64,000 nucleotides of DNA from Synaphobranchus kaupii (Eukaryota > Chordata > Actinopteri > Anguilliformes > Synaphobranchidae), in contig CM056381.1 in the NCBI GenBank assembly GCA_029718625.1, positions 54,616,157 through 54,680,156 on the forward strand, written 5' to 3'. Positions 1-9,807 of this stretch are shown here, piece by piece (position 1 is the stretch's first letter; each line of letters begins with the position of its first letter). Under the pieces are notes generated by a model that was not told the DNA's origin, did not search any database, and saw only the letters and a list, made by a program, of their open reading frames with translations. The position numbers and the translations under genes were made by a program.

Positions 1-456
1 ACAAACATCAATGAAGTTGATAAGGTAAAACATTAAATATCTTTTCTTTGTACTGTTTTCAATTAAATATACGTATGTAAAAGAGAATTTACAAATCACT
101 GCTTTCTGATTTTATTTGCATTTTACATACTGTCCCAACTTTTTTGGCATTGGGGTTTGTACTTGTCCCATTGGAACGCATTAAACCCACTGAGAAGCTG
201 CGGCTGATAGGTACATTTCTTGATAATAAAGCTATAAGTGAGGTTGTGTTATGCATGATTATAAATGATGAGAACTTTTCAGTAGGGCCTGGTTTGAACA
301 AAGTGAACCTATCATTTAAGGAATACTCGGAAGAAAGGCTGGGCGATAAAACATACTGAAGATTTTAAAAGCGTAATAAAGGGAATGGATTAATGAGGCT
401 GTAGATCTGATCAATCTCGAAAAAATAGCTTTTGGCTGCGAAAACAAATCTGAAGA
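1..456. other. Stretch without recognisable gene
   Basis: The only open frames are short and overlap each other on opposite strands (89-301 minus, 144-359 plus). The plus frame has an ordinary-looking peptide but no domain I recognise. It may be an old repeat fragment. The Gypsy 5' LTR starts immediately to its right. Confidence 0.4.
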
Positions 457-832
457 TGTCATGGTTTGCGCCTGTCTTTCCGTTGTTCTACGGTCGTTTG
501 TTCTTTTCTGTTCTGCGGGGCAATCTATCTGATTTTTCGGTGTACCATGCCGGGGTTTCCGTTCTTTCCGGCACTTAGGAAATCCGCAACAGGTGCACTC
601 ACTGTTTCTATTTAAGCCTAGGATTTCCTTCTTCCGGTGCTTGATTGTCATTTGTTCATTTTGACTTTAAGCCGGTAAGGTATAGGTAGGCACTCTAAGG
701 AGACCTCTTTACTTCGTTGCCCTGCTTTGGAGTTACGAGGGACTTGCCTTTTTGTGCGTTAGACACACACAGGATACACATTTCCTTTGCTTTTTCTGTC
801 CATCGCTCCTGCTACCGCTCTGGTCTCTCTGA
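457..832 (+). repeat. 5' LTR (left part) of a gag-only Ty3/Gypsy-type element
   Basis: The block starts TGTCATGGTTTGCGCC and matches 4115-4374 downstream, so the two copies look like a pair of LTRs around a gag gene. The match includes the CGGTCGTTTGTTCTTTTCTG stretch and the region before CTACCGCTCTGG. The copies agree through TCTCTCTGAGACA near 832 and then diverge, so the 5' LTR is truncated or rearranged there. This copy preserves the uninterrupted CTCTGGTCTCTCT junction that shows where a MITE entered the 3' LTR. Confidence 0.55.
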
Positions 833-1350
833 GACAATTTCTTTGACGAGGGTCGTCGGGCTCTCCAGACTCAGCAGCAGTACCAGTCAGTTCAGCAAGG
901 CCATTTAATGACCCAGCTTCGGGTACAGGTGTAACGCCCCAGACTCAGAGAGACCCAAGGGCAGACCAGGATTAGGCAAAAGAATGTTGTTTATTTCAGT
1001 CCAAGGTCAAAAAGCCAGGTAATCAGATTCCAGACGCGACAAAATCAAAATCCAAAAGAATAATGAAAAGACAGTCCAAAAGATCAAAACCAGGAAATCA
1101 GATAGTTGACGGAACAAAGGGAATAGGCAGAGACGTACTTAAAAAAAAAAAAAGAACCAAAGCAAAGGTAGGTCAAATAAACCAGAAAATCAGAAAGGCA
1201 AACAAAACAAAATCAGCATGCAAAACTCAGAATCAAACAGAAGGGTGTCCCGGGAATCTCGAATAAACACAGGCTTAGTAAGCCGTAGGCACTGAGAATA
1301 TCGATCAATGTTCTGACCAAGAACAAGTGAAACTGAAGGGTATATATATA
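833..1350. other. Purine-rich unassigned sequence between LTR remnant and palindromic MITE
   Basis: This contains A-rich sequence with repeated CCAAAA/CAGAAA-like words and a run of A at 1141-1152. It looks like internal retroelement or simple-repeat-derived sequence. The 67-codon frame at 1063-1266 is a by-product of the A-rich composition. No gene is supported. Confidence 0.35.
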
Positions 1351-2518
1351 CAGTGCATCCGGAAAGTATTCACAGCGCTTCACTTTTTCCACATTTTGTT
1401 CTGTTACAGCCTTATTCCAAAATTGATTAAATTAATTTTTTCCCTCAAAATTCCACACACAACACCCCATAATGACAATGTGAAAAAAGTTTTTTTGAGA
1501 TTTTTGCAAATTTATTAAAAATAAAAAACTAAAATTTCTCATTTACATAAGTATTCATAACCTTTGCTTTAACATATTTTTAAAGTATCATATTTCATAT
1601 TTGGTCGCATATCCTTTACATGCTGTTACTTCCTGAAGTCTGTGACCATCAACATCAAAAAAACTGTCGATATCTTATTTTCAGGTACTGTTACAAGCGA
1701 TACTATAACCTCTCTGCATTTGAATGGATCTCTATGGAAATTGGGGGGTGAGACTAGATTCAGCTGTAAATTACACTGGTACAGTATGGAACACATGGCT
1801 GGCTAAATGGCTGTAAGTTATCAAGGGTCTGAGCTATCAAACGAGCCCCAAACCATCACTCTGTTGCCAGATATGGAGTAGATGTGGATGGATCACTGCA
1901 AGGGTTATTTCTCCGGACTCATTTTCCTATAGAACTCTATGGGAAAAAAAGTCAGGAGAAACAACCCTTAAAGTGATCCATCCACATCTACTCCATATCT
2001 GGCAACAGAGTGATGGTTTGGGGCTCGTTTGATAGCTCAGACCCTTGATAACTTACAGCCATTTAGCCAGCCATGTGTTCCATACTGTACCAGTGTAATT
2101 TACAGCTGAATCTAGTCTCACCCTCCAATTTCCATAGAGATCCATTCAAATGCAGAGAGGTTATAGTATCGCTTGTAACAGTACCTGAAAATAAGATATC
2201 GACAGTTTTTTTGATGTTGATGGTCACAGACTTCAGGAAGTAACAGCATGTAAAGGATATGCGACCAAATATGAAATATGATACTTTAAAAATACGTTAA
2301 AGCAAAGGGTATGAATACTTATGTAAATGAGAAATTTTATTTTTTTATTTTTAATAAATTTGCAAAAATCTCAAAAAAACTTTTTTCACATTGTCATTAT
2401 GGGGTGTTGTGTGTAGAATTTTGAGGGAAAAAATTAATTTAATCAATTTTGGAATAAGGCTGTAACAGAACAAAATGTGGAAAAAGTGAAGCGCTGTGAA
2501 TACTTTCCGGATGCACTG
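1351..2518. mobile_element. Palindromic Tc1-type MITE (foldback)
   Basis: The ends are CAGTGCATCCGGAAAGTATT and its inverse, flanked by TA on both sides (1349-1350 and 2519-2520). This terminal sequence is a very common teleost Tc1-type end. The two halves are nearly perfect reverse complements over about 0.55 kb each, and they meet around 1900-1985. There is no transposase. The inner arm, about 330 bp around 1610-1890, recurs near 44890-45195 and inside the element at 50087-50789, so it was shared or captured between Tc1-type elements. Confidence 0.85.
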
Positions 2519-2520
2519 TA

Positions 2521-3218
2521 TGTAGGGAACACTCAACTCAAGGGAAATCAGGTGCGAGTGGGAGGAGTAACAGAGAAGACTCACAGGTTCAATGATACAA
2601 TGAGGGGAACAATGATAGAATAATGAGGGAACACGGAAGACTCGGACTGGACTAAGCATGCAAACGAATAGACAAGACATGACCGGGAGTGTTAAAGACA
2701 TGTGCAGACATTAAGAGAGTCAGTGGATAGCAGAAGTAAGATATCAGTTAGTAAAGAGGAAGCGTAAAGTAGATAATTGAAAGATAGAATTGCATGAAAG
2801 GTGTGACAGCTAAAGCAAGGAAGCGTTAGTAATTAGTGGGTTAGTAAAAGACCTAAACTAAGCTGTTAGTAGTTGTTAGTGTTAATTAGTAATATAAACA
2901 ATAAGTGGGACAACTAGTTTAGTCAGGGGAAATACAGAGGACAGAAAACACCCAAAGGTTCCCGAAAAGTGAGACGAAGACCGGGGAGTGATATAAATGC
3001 AAATACGTGAACATAAACTGGAATATGGAAAGTAAATGTAATAACGTAAACAAACACAAAAGTAACTACACTAATAATAATAAACACTAGTACGGAATAT
3101 TACACAAATACAATAATTAACAATAATAATGAAAAATAATAAACAACAAAGAACAGAAATAACAAATACAAACAGACAAAACTCAGAATCCTAACAACAG
3201 GAGGGTTGGTTCCGCGAG
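2521..3218. other. Presumed leader region of the Gypsy-type element
   Basis: This is A-rich, gene-free sequence between the MITE and the gag frame. Its position fits the untranslated leader of the LTR element. I could not identify a convincing primer binding site because the 5' LTR edge is damaged. Confidence 0.35.
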
Positions 3219-4065
3219 TTGGCGGAGAGTGTTTGCCAACTAACTCTTGCTACTAAAACACCCAGTGCACAAGCATCCACCCCCGAGGGTACCCCTCCCC
3301 TGCCACCCATCCAATTCACGCGGAAGGAGCCCAAATTCCAAATGCCTCTCCGCTATGATGGGCAGTCAGGGAAGTGCAGGGCTTTTTTAACACAATGCCT
3401 TATTTTTTTTAAAGCTCAGCCCTTGCGCTTTGATACTCAAAATTCTTGGGTAGCCCTTACCCTCTCGCTGCTCACTGGTACCGCTCTCGACTGGGCTAGT
3501 CCCTTGATTCGGGCTAATAGCCCTATTATGAACGATGCTGAGAAACTGATGTACGAGATGGAGTTTGTCTTTGATCATGACGTCTCTGGGCAAGAGTCCG
3601 CCATGCGACTAACCCGTCTCCGCCAGGGTACCGATACCGTAGCAGGGTTTTCCATCGGGTTCCAAGCACTGGCCAGAGTGACAGGGTGGTCTGAAGGTCC
3701 TTTAATTTCGATCAGACCCTATTAAAGATGCCCTGGCAGTGTTTGAACCGCCTGCTACATTTGATGCCCTGGTGTCCACAGCGGTCCGCATCGATAACCG
3801 TATCAGGGAACGAGAGCGAGAGAAAGAGAGAGGTAACAGAGGAATTCGGGCTACCTGCTATTTCTCTTCTCCGCCGGCAGCATTTTCAGTTGTACCTCCC
3901 TCCCATGCCCCTATTAATCAGGAAGAGCCTATGCAGGTTGACGGCACTTCTCTGCGTGAACCTAGGCAGTCTAGGCCCCAGGTGGAGTGGTGCCGTTACT
4001 GCAGGCGCAAGGGGCATTTAAAAGAACAATGTCCCAAGCTGCAGGGAAAAGGGGGGTCTCGCTAG
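3219..4065 (+). pseudogene. gag: Ty3/Gypsy-type gag (frameshifted), capsid plus zinc knuckle
   Basis: Two consecutive frames encode one retrotransposon Gag. The first (3219-3725, about 168 aa) has the capsid-type block with a Gly-Gln-Ser-Gly-Lys-Cys turn followed by a helix-rich region, as in Ty3/Gypsy gags and their domesticated relatives. The second (3739-4065) ends in a CCHC zinc knuckle, CRYCRRKGHLKEQC (C-x2-C-x4-H-x4-C). A frameshift near 3720-3735 separates them. The expected start codon reads TTG at 3219. No protease, reverse transcriptase or integrase follows: a G-rich tract at 4098-4111 leads straight into the 3' LTR. The element was therefore probably non-autonomous, with Gag as its only product. 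Confidence 0.8.
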
Positions 4066-4374
4066 GGGGACCGGGGTCATCTGGGGTCGTCCCTTAAAGG
4101 GGGGGGGGGGGTCCTGTCATGGTTTGCGCCTGTCTTTCCTTTATTATACGGTCGTTTGTTCTTTTCTGTTCGACGGGGAAATCTATCAGATTTTTCGGTG
4201 TTCCACGCCGGGGTTTCCGTTCTTTCCGGCACTTTCCGTGCACCAGTTGCGGATTTCCTGTTTCTATTTAAACCTAGGATTTCCTTCTTCCGACTTGCCT
4301 TTTTGTGCGTTAGACACACATAGGATACACATTTCCTTTTGCTTTTTCTGTCCCTCGCTTCTGCTACCGCTCTG

Positions 4375-5294
4375 GGGTGGCTTTCCCGATTCCGATGTGT
4401 CTTCAGAACTGACGATACACTTCATGATCTTTTTGAAGACGTGTCTTGAAATTTTCACGACTCTTTCCCAAAGTATATCGTGGGCTGAATATTTCAAGAC
4501 ACACTTTCACGACAAACTTTGAGTAACACAGACCCGACAGGTCGATGTAGAAAAGCCGATTCACACCACAGAAAGCATCACACATCGTTATCAAGCACTT
4601 TCCAAAAAGCATTGTAGAGTTATGATCATCTTTGAATATTTGTTTCTTTGCTTTTCGTTTTAAATATGATCAAACCTAACTGACAAAAAAGACAGAGACA
4701 AAGAGAAGAGCGAGAAAGAAAAATAAATATAATAAGCAAATAATAGGCTAGTCAGACAACTCCTCAGCTGACAGTGAATTCACCTTTGGTGTAGTGGTTA
4801 GCGCCGTGGCCTCTCCCGCACCTCATTCGTTACATAAGCCACGAACGAAAAATAATCTAATATTATCTTTTATAATGCTTTTATAATGCTTTTCCCTGAT
4901 ATAATGCTTTTGGCAAACTGATAGAATCCATTTATTGCTGTCTACATTTATTGAAATTATTTTGCCTATTGTGAATGTACAATGTAGATGTCAGCGCAGG
5001 TCACAATAAATCCTTATAAACCCTATGATGGGATTAATTGATACCACCTGCTCTAGACTAAATTATTGTATCTATCGCGTAGATTAGCGGCCTCTGTCTG
5101 CAGAGCTGGAACTTGCATGTAGTACCGCATCTCAAGACACATTTGAGATTTCACGACTAGTCCAATGTTGTCTTGAACTCGCAACATATTTCACAATCTC
5201 TTTGAGTTACGAGCACTTTCAGGAAAGCGTCGTAAATGGCAAGTATATCTTCACGACATACTTTTCGCTACGACATGCTTTGGGAAAGCCACCC
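4375..5294. mobile_element. 920-bp MITE with perfect GGGTGGCTTTCCC ends
   Basis: The termini are GGGTGGCTTTCCC and its exact inverse. The flanks repeat CTG (4372-4374 and 5295-5297). The 5' LTR shows the undisturbed junction CTCTGGTCTCT, which independently confirms the insertion and a short (3 bp) duplication. Both subterminal parts contain several diverged inverted motifs such as TTTCACGAC and TCAAGACAC. There is no coding capacity. The superfamily is uncertain. Confidence 0.75.
4778..4830 (+). repeat. tRNA-like (box A-like) fragment inside the MITE
   Basis: The stretch around TTGGTGTAGTGGTTAGCGCC resembles the 5' part of a tRNA or tRNA-derived SINE, including a box A-like TGTAGTGGTTAGC. 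No convincing box B follows, so this is at most a fragment and not a functional tRNA. Confidence 0.35.
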
Positions 5295-5515
5295 CTGGTC
5301 TCTCTGAGACAGTTTTTCTTTCTGTTTACTCTGTACTTCTCGTTATTTCCTTGTTTTCTCTCTATCGAGAGTGAGAGGCATTTTCCTTTATTTTTATTTT
5401 CTCGAGCCTACGAGTCTCGCTCACCCAATTATTTTCGGGTCGCTATTATTTCTCCCTGTTTTTTCCCCCTTATTCGCGGAGTCTGTCCGCCTCATTGGTG
5501 TTCTTAATTGGACAC

Positions 5516-7213
5516 TTAAAGAATCCCTTTAGTTGCATTTGGGCCTTCGAACCATTTGCCTCCAATAGAGGAGTTTAAATCGCTACAAAATCATTATATT
5601 CTCTATTTCCACCATATCATTATAGACATGTATACTATTATCTATATGAACTAAGTATATCAATATACTATGAATTCAATATAAATTTTTAATTTTAACC
5701 TCTGATGACTAATTTAAAAAAAAATTTTTTTTAAAAACCATAAGAAAGATCATCTTTCTTTTCTGTGATCATGTCCTGTGTTCATGTCAATAACATGGAA
5801 GCTGCAAGGGCTTGCTGCTGGGTAGACGTCATATCAAAACCCAATAGATAGGAGTGGTATCTGTGGCATTTCCTGTGGCCTCTGAAGTTTGGATGTTTAC
5901 TAGTACTACCGCATCAGGTATGATTAAATAAAAAAAGCCAATATGCTGTATGGCGGCGATGATTGTTATTAGATCTACGCTTAAAAATACATTTGATAAT
6001 CGTCAATATGGTTTATCACCCAGCCCTACCAGAAAGTAATTTTTTTCATTTAATGCCATACCTAGAAGCTTGTTTGTTTTTTTTTGCTTGAATATCTTGT
6101 ATAGTATAGTCTAACATTTCCAATTTTCACATTAGGGTTTTTTTATGTTTACTAGGCTATCCTATTTTTGAATGTTATTCAATATTTCACACCATGGAAG
6201 GGTTAGCAGGGAACCCTGCCATGTCACAGCTAGAAACCGATGCACCTCGATAGTTGGAATGAAAGTGATTTCAACGTAGGAATGATCCAAACACAAAAAT
6301 TGAAAATGGGCTCAGGTTTAGGAACCATTCCTTCTATATTTTTGTTTTTTATTAACCTTCAGTAAAGAGCGGGATAGTTGTTTTACTGTCCTGTGTAAAA
6401 CCATGGGGGTATGGACCACCATTTTTAGCAGAGTAAACAGGTTTTCTGTCATCTTGCCCATGTGCTTACACTGATCCAGTGCTTCCTGCCATCATGCCCA
6501 TGGGCTTACAGTAATCCCCGGTGTCTGGACTGATCCCAGTCTTCCTGTCTGCAGATGTGGCCTGCTGTCTGCTCATGCTGTGGAGCCAGAAATGTTTGTG
6601 AGACTAAGCATATAATTTCAAATTTCATTATGGAATTTCATCAAGCAGTCTTACTTGTGGGCAATGACACATAACAGCATATTACATTTCCAAGATTCTA
6701 CTCTACATAACTACACTACAACTCACATGAGGGAGAAAATGGATGCGGTATTTTGTCGTACGAAATGCAAATTGTCCGGTTATCCTTTCCTATTAAAAAA
6801 CTTTTCTCCTTCAACATATTGGCTTTCACCGATGATTAGGTCATATGACAAAAACTAAATCTGTCATGAAGACATGAATTTAATGAAATGTAATTGTTTG
6901 GACTGCATTTCTGTCTCCAGGGAATGCCAGAAATCTGCATAACTATATATCAGAATTGCTGATGCTTTTTATAAACACCACAAGGCAATTTGATATCTGA
7001 AATGGAATTTGTGACCCGATGCAAGGTTGAGATACATGTCTCGCACACAACCATTTCACAGGAGAGCGAAAAATATTACAAAAATTACTATCCGGTCAAA
7101 ACTGAGTGAATACCAGATTTGCATTCCTGAAGATCAAATCTACCATTCATCTAAATTTCAAAATTCAAATTGTGAAAATGTAACATGTTCAGTCTCCCTC
7201 AGTGAGAGAGGGA
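5516..7213. other. Gene-free, AT-rich sequence
   Basis: I see no coding region above background. There is an A/T homopolymer palindrome at about 5714-5735 and a short imperfect duplication near 6450-6510 (TGCCCATG-CTTAC words). The open frames at 6655-6858 and 7027-7239 have no recognisable domain. Confidence 0.4.
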
Positions 7214-8143
7214 ATGTGTGGGGTTCCTGCGGTGGTTGATGAGGTAATTGCGGAGCCGGATTGAATGATTGGGGAATTGAGTGAATGATTGAATGGATGG
7301 TCCTCATTAGAGAATTGGGTGATTGTAAGTGGGTTCCCTGAGGGAATATATTGAGCGCACCTGGGTTAAATGGGAGATCTGACGAGAGACGAGTGTGAGA
7401 TAGCTCCTGAGTGTGTGGCGGTGGTGATCTCTTTCTTTTGTTTGTTTGGTTAAGTTTTATTCTTTTGTGTGAGTGTGCCGTAAGTGTGTTTATGTACGGC
7501 GGAACTTACCTGAGTGTGGCGAAACAGTGAGAAGTGAGCTGAAGTGGCCAGAGACTGCGGCGAAAGAAACCAAACAACGGCGTTATACCCGGAACCGATG
7601 GCCAACAACGATGGCAGACGATGATGAGCTGTTGCTGGGGGAACTGACTTCCCCCAGACCGTAAGGAACGTGTTCACGCCGTATATATAAAGCTGGAGCA
7701 TGTGTGTGTCTCAGATCGGGGCAAGCAGGGAACTGAGTAGTAGCAGGTGTGTCCTTCTCTCCCCTGTCAGTTGGGGTCCCGCATCTAACCCAGCGAGTGT
7801 GACAAGGCGACGTGTGCAGCGACGGCCTGTTTCCTGTGATTCGCCCGAGGGGTGGACAGTTTGAATCCTTGTTGGCGACCACCAAGGACGGAAAAAGCTG
7901 TCCGTGCATGTGTGCGTGCGTGCGTGCGTGATTATTTTGGCCGGACGGCTTGTGTTTATTTTTGTTTTTTATATTTCTTAATTGTGGTAGTCCTCCCAGG
8001 GTTGCAGTGTGGGCAGGACTCCACAACACTTATTCTTTACGTGTTGCTCGTGTGTGGCGTGGAATGCTAGTTAGTTTGGTTATTGTATGAATGGGAATAC
8101 CGCCGTGTCTGTCTGTGTGGGCTTTCCCCCCGTAAGCATTGTG
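7214..8143 (+). repeat. Possible left part of an LTR split by the viral element
   Basis: The block starts TGTGTGGGGTTCCTGC and has a TATA-like GTATATATAAAG at 7681-7692. The sequence resumes beyond the viral element at 39266, with an AATAAA at 39561-39566 and a possible end near ACGTGACA at 39671. Removing the viral element would leave one unit of about 1.3 kb with a promoter in the left half and a poly(A) signal in the right half, as in a solo LTR. I could not find a matching target duplication, so this remains tentative. Confidence 0.3.
8138..8143. repeat. Left target-site duplication of the viral element (ATTGTG)
   Basis: ATTGTG directly precedes the terminal AGAGAGA and is repeated exactly at 39260-39265. 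A 6-bp duplication is the hallmark of Polinton/Maverick integration. Confidence 0.85.
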
Positions 8144-9345
8144 AGAGAGAATTAACATCCTGCTTATGTCAAAATTTGATTGATGTGCATATGGCATAAT
8201 TTTATGAATATTCATGAGGTTATGAAAAAATATAATTATGCATAAAAATTATTATTATTTTTTATGTATGTATTATTATTATTATTCGGGTGTATTGGCA
8301 TCGTGATGATGTCATTTTATTGGGGTGGTTGTTTTTTTTTATGGTGGGTCTTAGAGGAAAATGTGTTGGTATTTTTTTTATTAGAACAATATCATGAAAA
8401 AGTAATGGTGTGTGTGTTTTGGAGATGTCCGTGAATGGCTACGTAGAGAGACCGTAGCCAAGGTCTTAGAATATTTTTTGAAGTCCGTAAAGTCGTAAAA
8501 CTGTAAAATAGCCATGCGGTATATCTAAAAAATCAAGTTAGTGTTCTAAAAGAAAGCCTAGCAAGAATCAAAAATAAAAGAATAGGCTATGTAACGTTTT
8601 ACAGAATTAAAATGCAAAACCTAAAAATTACTTTGAATTATTCTTTTGGTCTGTGGATAGCCTAGCTATAACCTATAGCCTGCAGAGACGCTTCCAGCCT
8701 GACAGCGACATTGCAAATGGAGCCATTAGCTTTTCGTATGGAGTATGTAAAAAGGGGATACGCCCCGTAGTATCTGCTTCCTGTCCCCTATGAAATTGAC
8801 GGACGTTTACACGGTCCAATGAGCTGGATAGTGCTGGAAAGTTTGTGACAAACCGGGGTTTGAGTGTTTGCAACAGCTGGGGAGGGGGGTGCGGGGCTTG
8901 TGTGCGTGTGTGCGTGCTTGCGCGATGTTAGAGAACTTTGAGAGACACAAACAGCCGTGGGGGGGTGGGGGGTTTGGCGGGACAACCAAGAACTTTTGAA
9001 AGAAAGAATGAAATGCATAGACAAGAAAATAAACCAAAAGGCCCCGAACCCCATTGAAAAGGCGGCCAAGACGCGTTTCCAACACAATGTAAACGTCTAT
9101 CTACCCTATAATGTTGTTCACTGGTCAGGATCATGAAGCAAAACTTTCAGTATTTGCACAAGGTTATGTAATATGGCAATACTTAGCGCCAATATGACTG
9201 TTTAGTATCGATGGGCTTGTAAAAAGATACAAATTATTTATTCAAATTAAACAGGGTTGGGCGATTATATATAGCCTATATGGTTTAATTGTAGAGACTT
9301 TAAAACGTGTATTTAATTTTTCGGAGAACTGCGCATGCGCAGATT
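8144..9345 (+). repeat. Left inverted terminal repeat of the viral element
   Basis: The arm runs from AGAGAGAATTAACATC inward to about GCGCATGCGC and matches the reverse complement of the right arm at many points. Examples are the GTCAAAATTTGATTGATGTG block (8168-8187 versus 39219-39238), the GGCCCCGAACCCCATTGAAA block near 9040 and the TTAATTTTTCGGAGAAC block near 9315. The arms differ by small indels, homopolymer length and point changes, so the insertion is not recent. A TATATATAGCC stretch lies near the inner edge. No open frame in the arm has recognisable homology. Confidence 0.85.
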
Positions 9346-9807
9346 TCACAGGAGGGGGTGCCGTCGGAGTGACATGAACAGCTGTTACATGGCGGGATGA
9401 TTCAAAGATATTTTGAATGAAAACGTATAGATTAATACATACTGAAAATAAACCTTAGACTAGTGAAACAAACCGCTCAGTAGACTATTTGCACAGGGGC
9501 GTATACAATTTTAGCAGAGGTCGTAGGCTTATAGACGCGCTACTTAAGAGTTTTTAAAACAAAGTTAAAATATAGGCTATTTGCTAGACGTGCCTGTTAC
9601 GGATGGTTCTCCCCCCTGAACCAATCCCCGACAAAGTAGGCAGACACAATTAGATAGTGAAAAGCAAAACATTTTATTTAAACTGAAAGCTTTACCAAAG
9701 TGTCTGTGTCGTAACAGAGGGTTTTACAACATGGTTTACAGTAGCTGAATGGGTCTGAGTCATTCATTCAATCTTGACGCTCAGAAGAAGACAACCATTT
9801 GCAAGAG

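Larger units (their letters stand above)
4115..5515 (+). repeat. 3' LTR of the gag-only element, split by a MITE
   Basis: The LTR starts TGTCATGGTTTGCGCC right after a polypurine tract and matches the 5' LTR. It is interrupted at 4375-5294 by a MITE and resumes at CTGGTCTCTCTGAGACA. The right edge near 5515 is approximate because the 5' copy cannot be aligned that far. Confidence 0.55.

Noticed and set aside
316..651. 111-codon minus frame (and its relative at 4319-4077)
   Set aside because: Both are antisense readings of the two LTR copies.
7583..8029. 148-codon minus frame near the left end of the viral element
   Set aside because: Low-complexity His/Ser/Thr-rich translation of GT-rich flank with no domain; its plus strand has promoter-like LTR features instead.
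8788..9134. Three overlapping minus frames of 68-99 codons in the left terminal repeat
   Set aside because: No domain, not preserved as a frame in the right terminal repeat, and located in repeat DNA.
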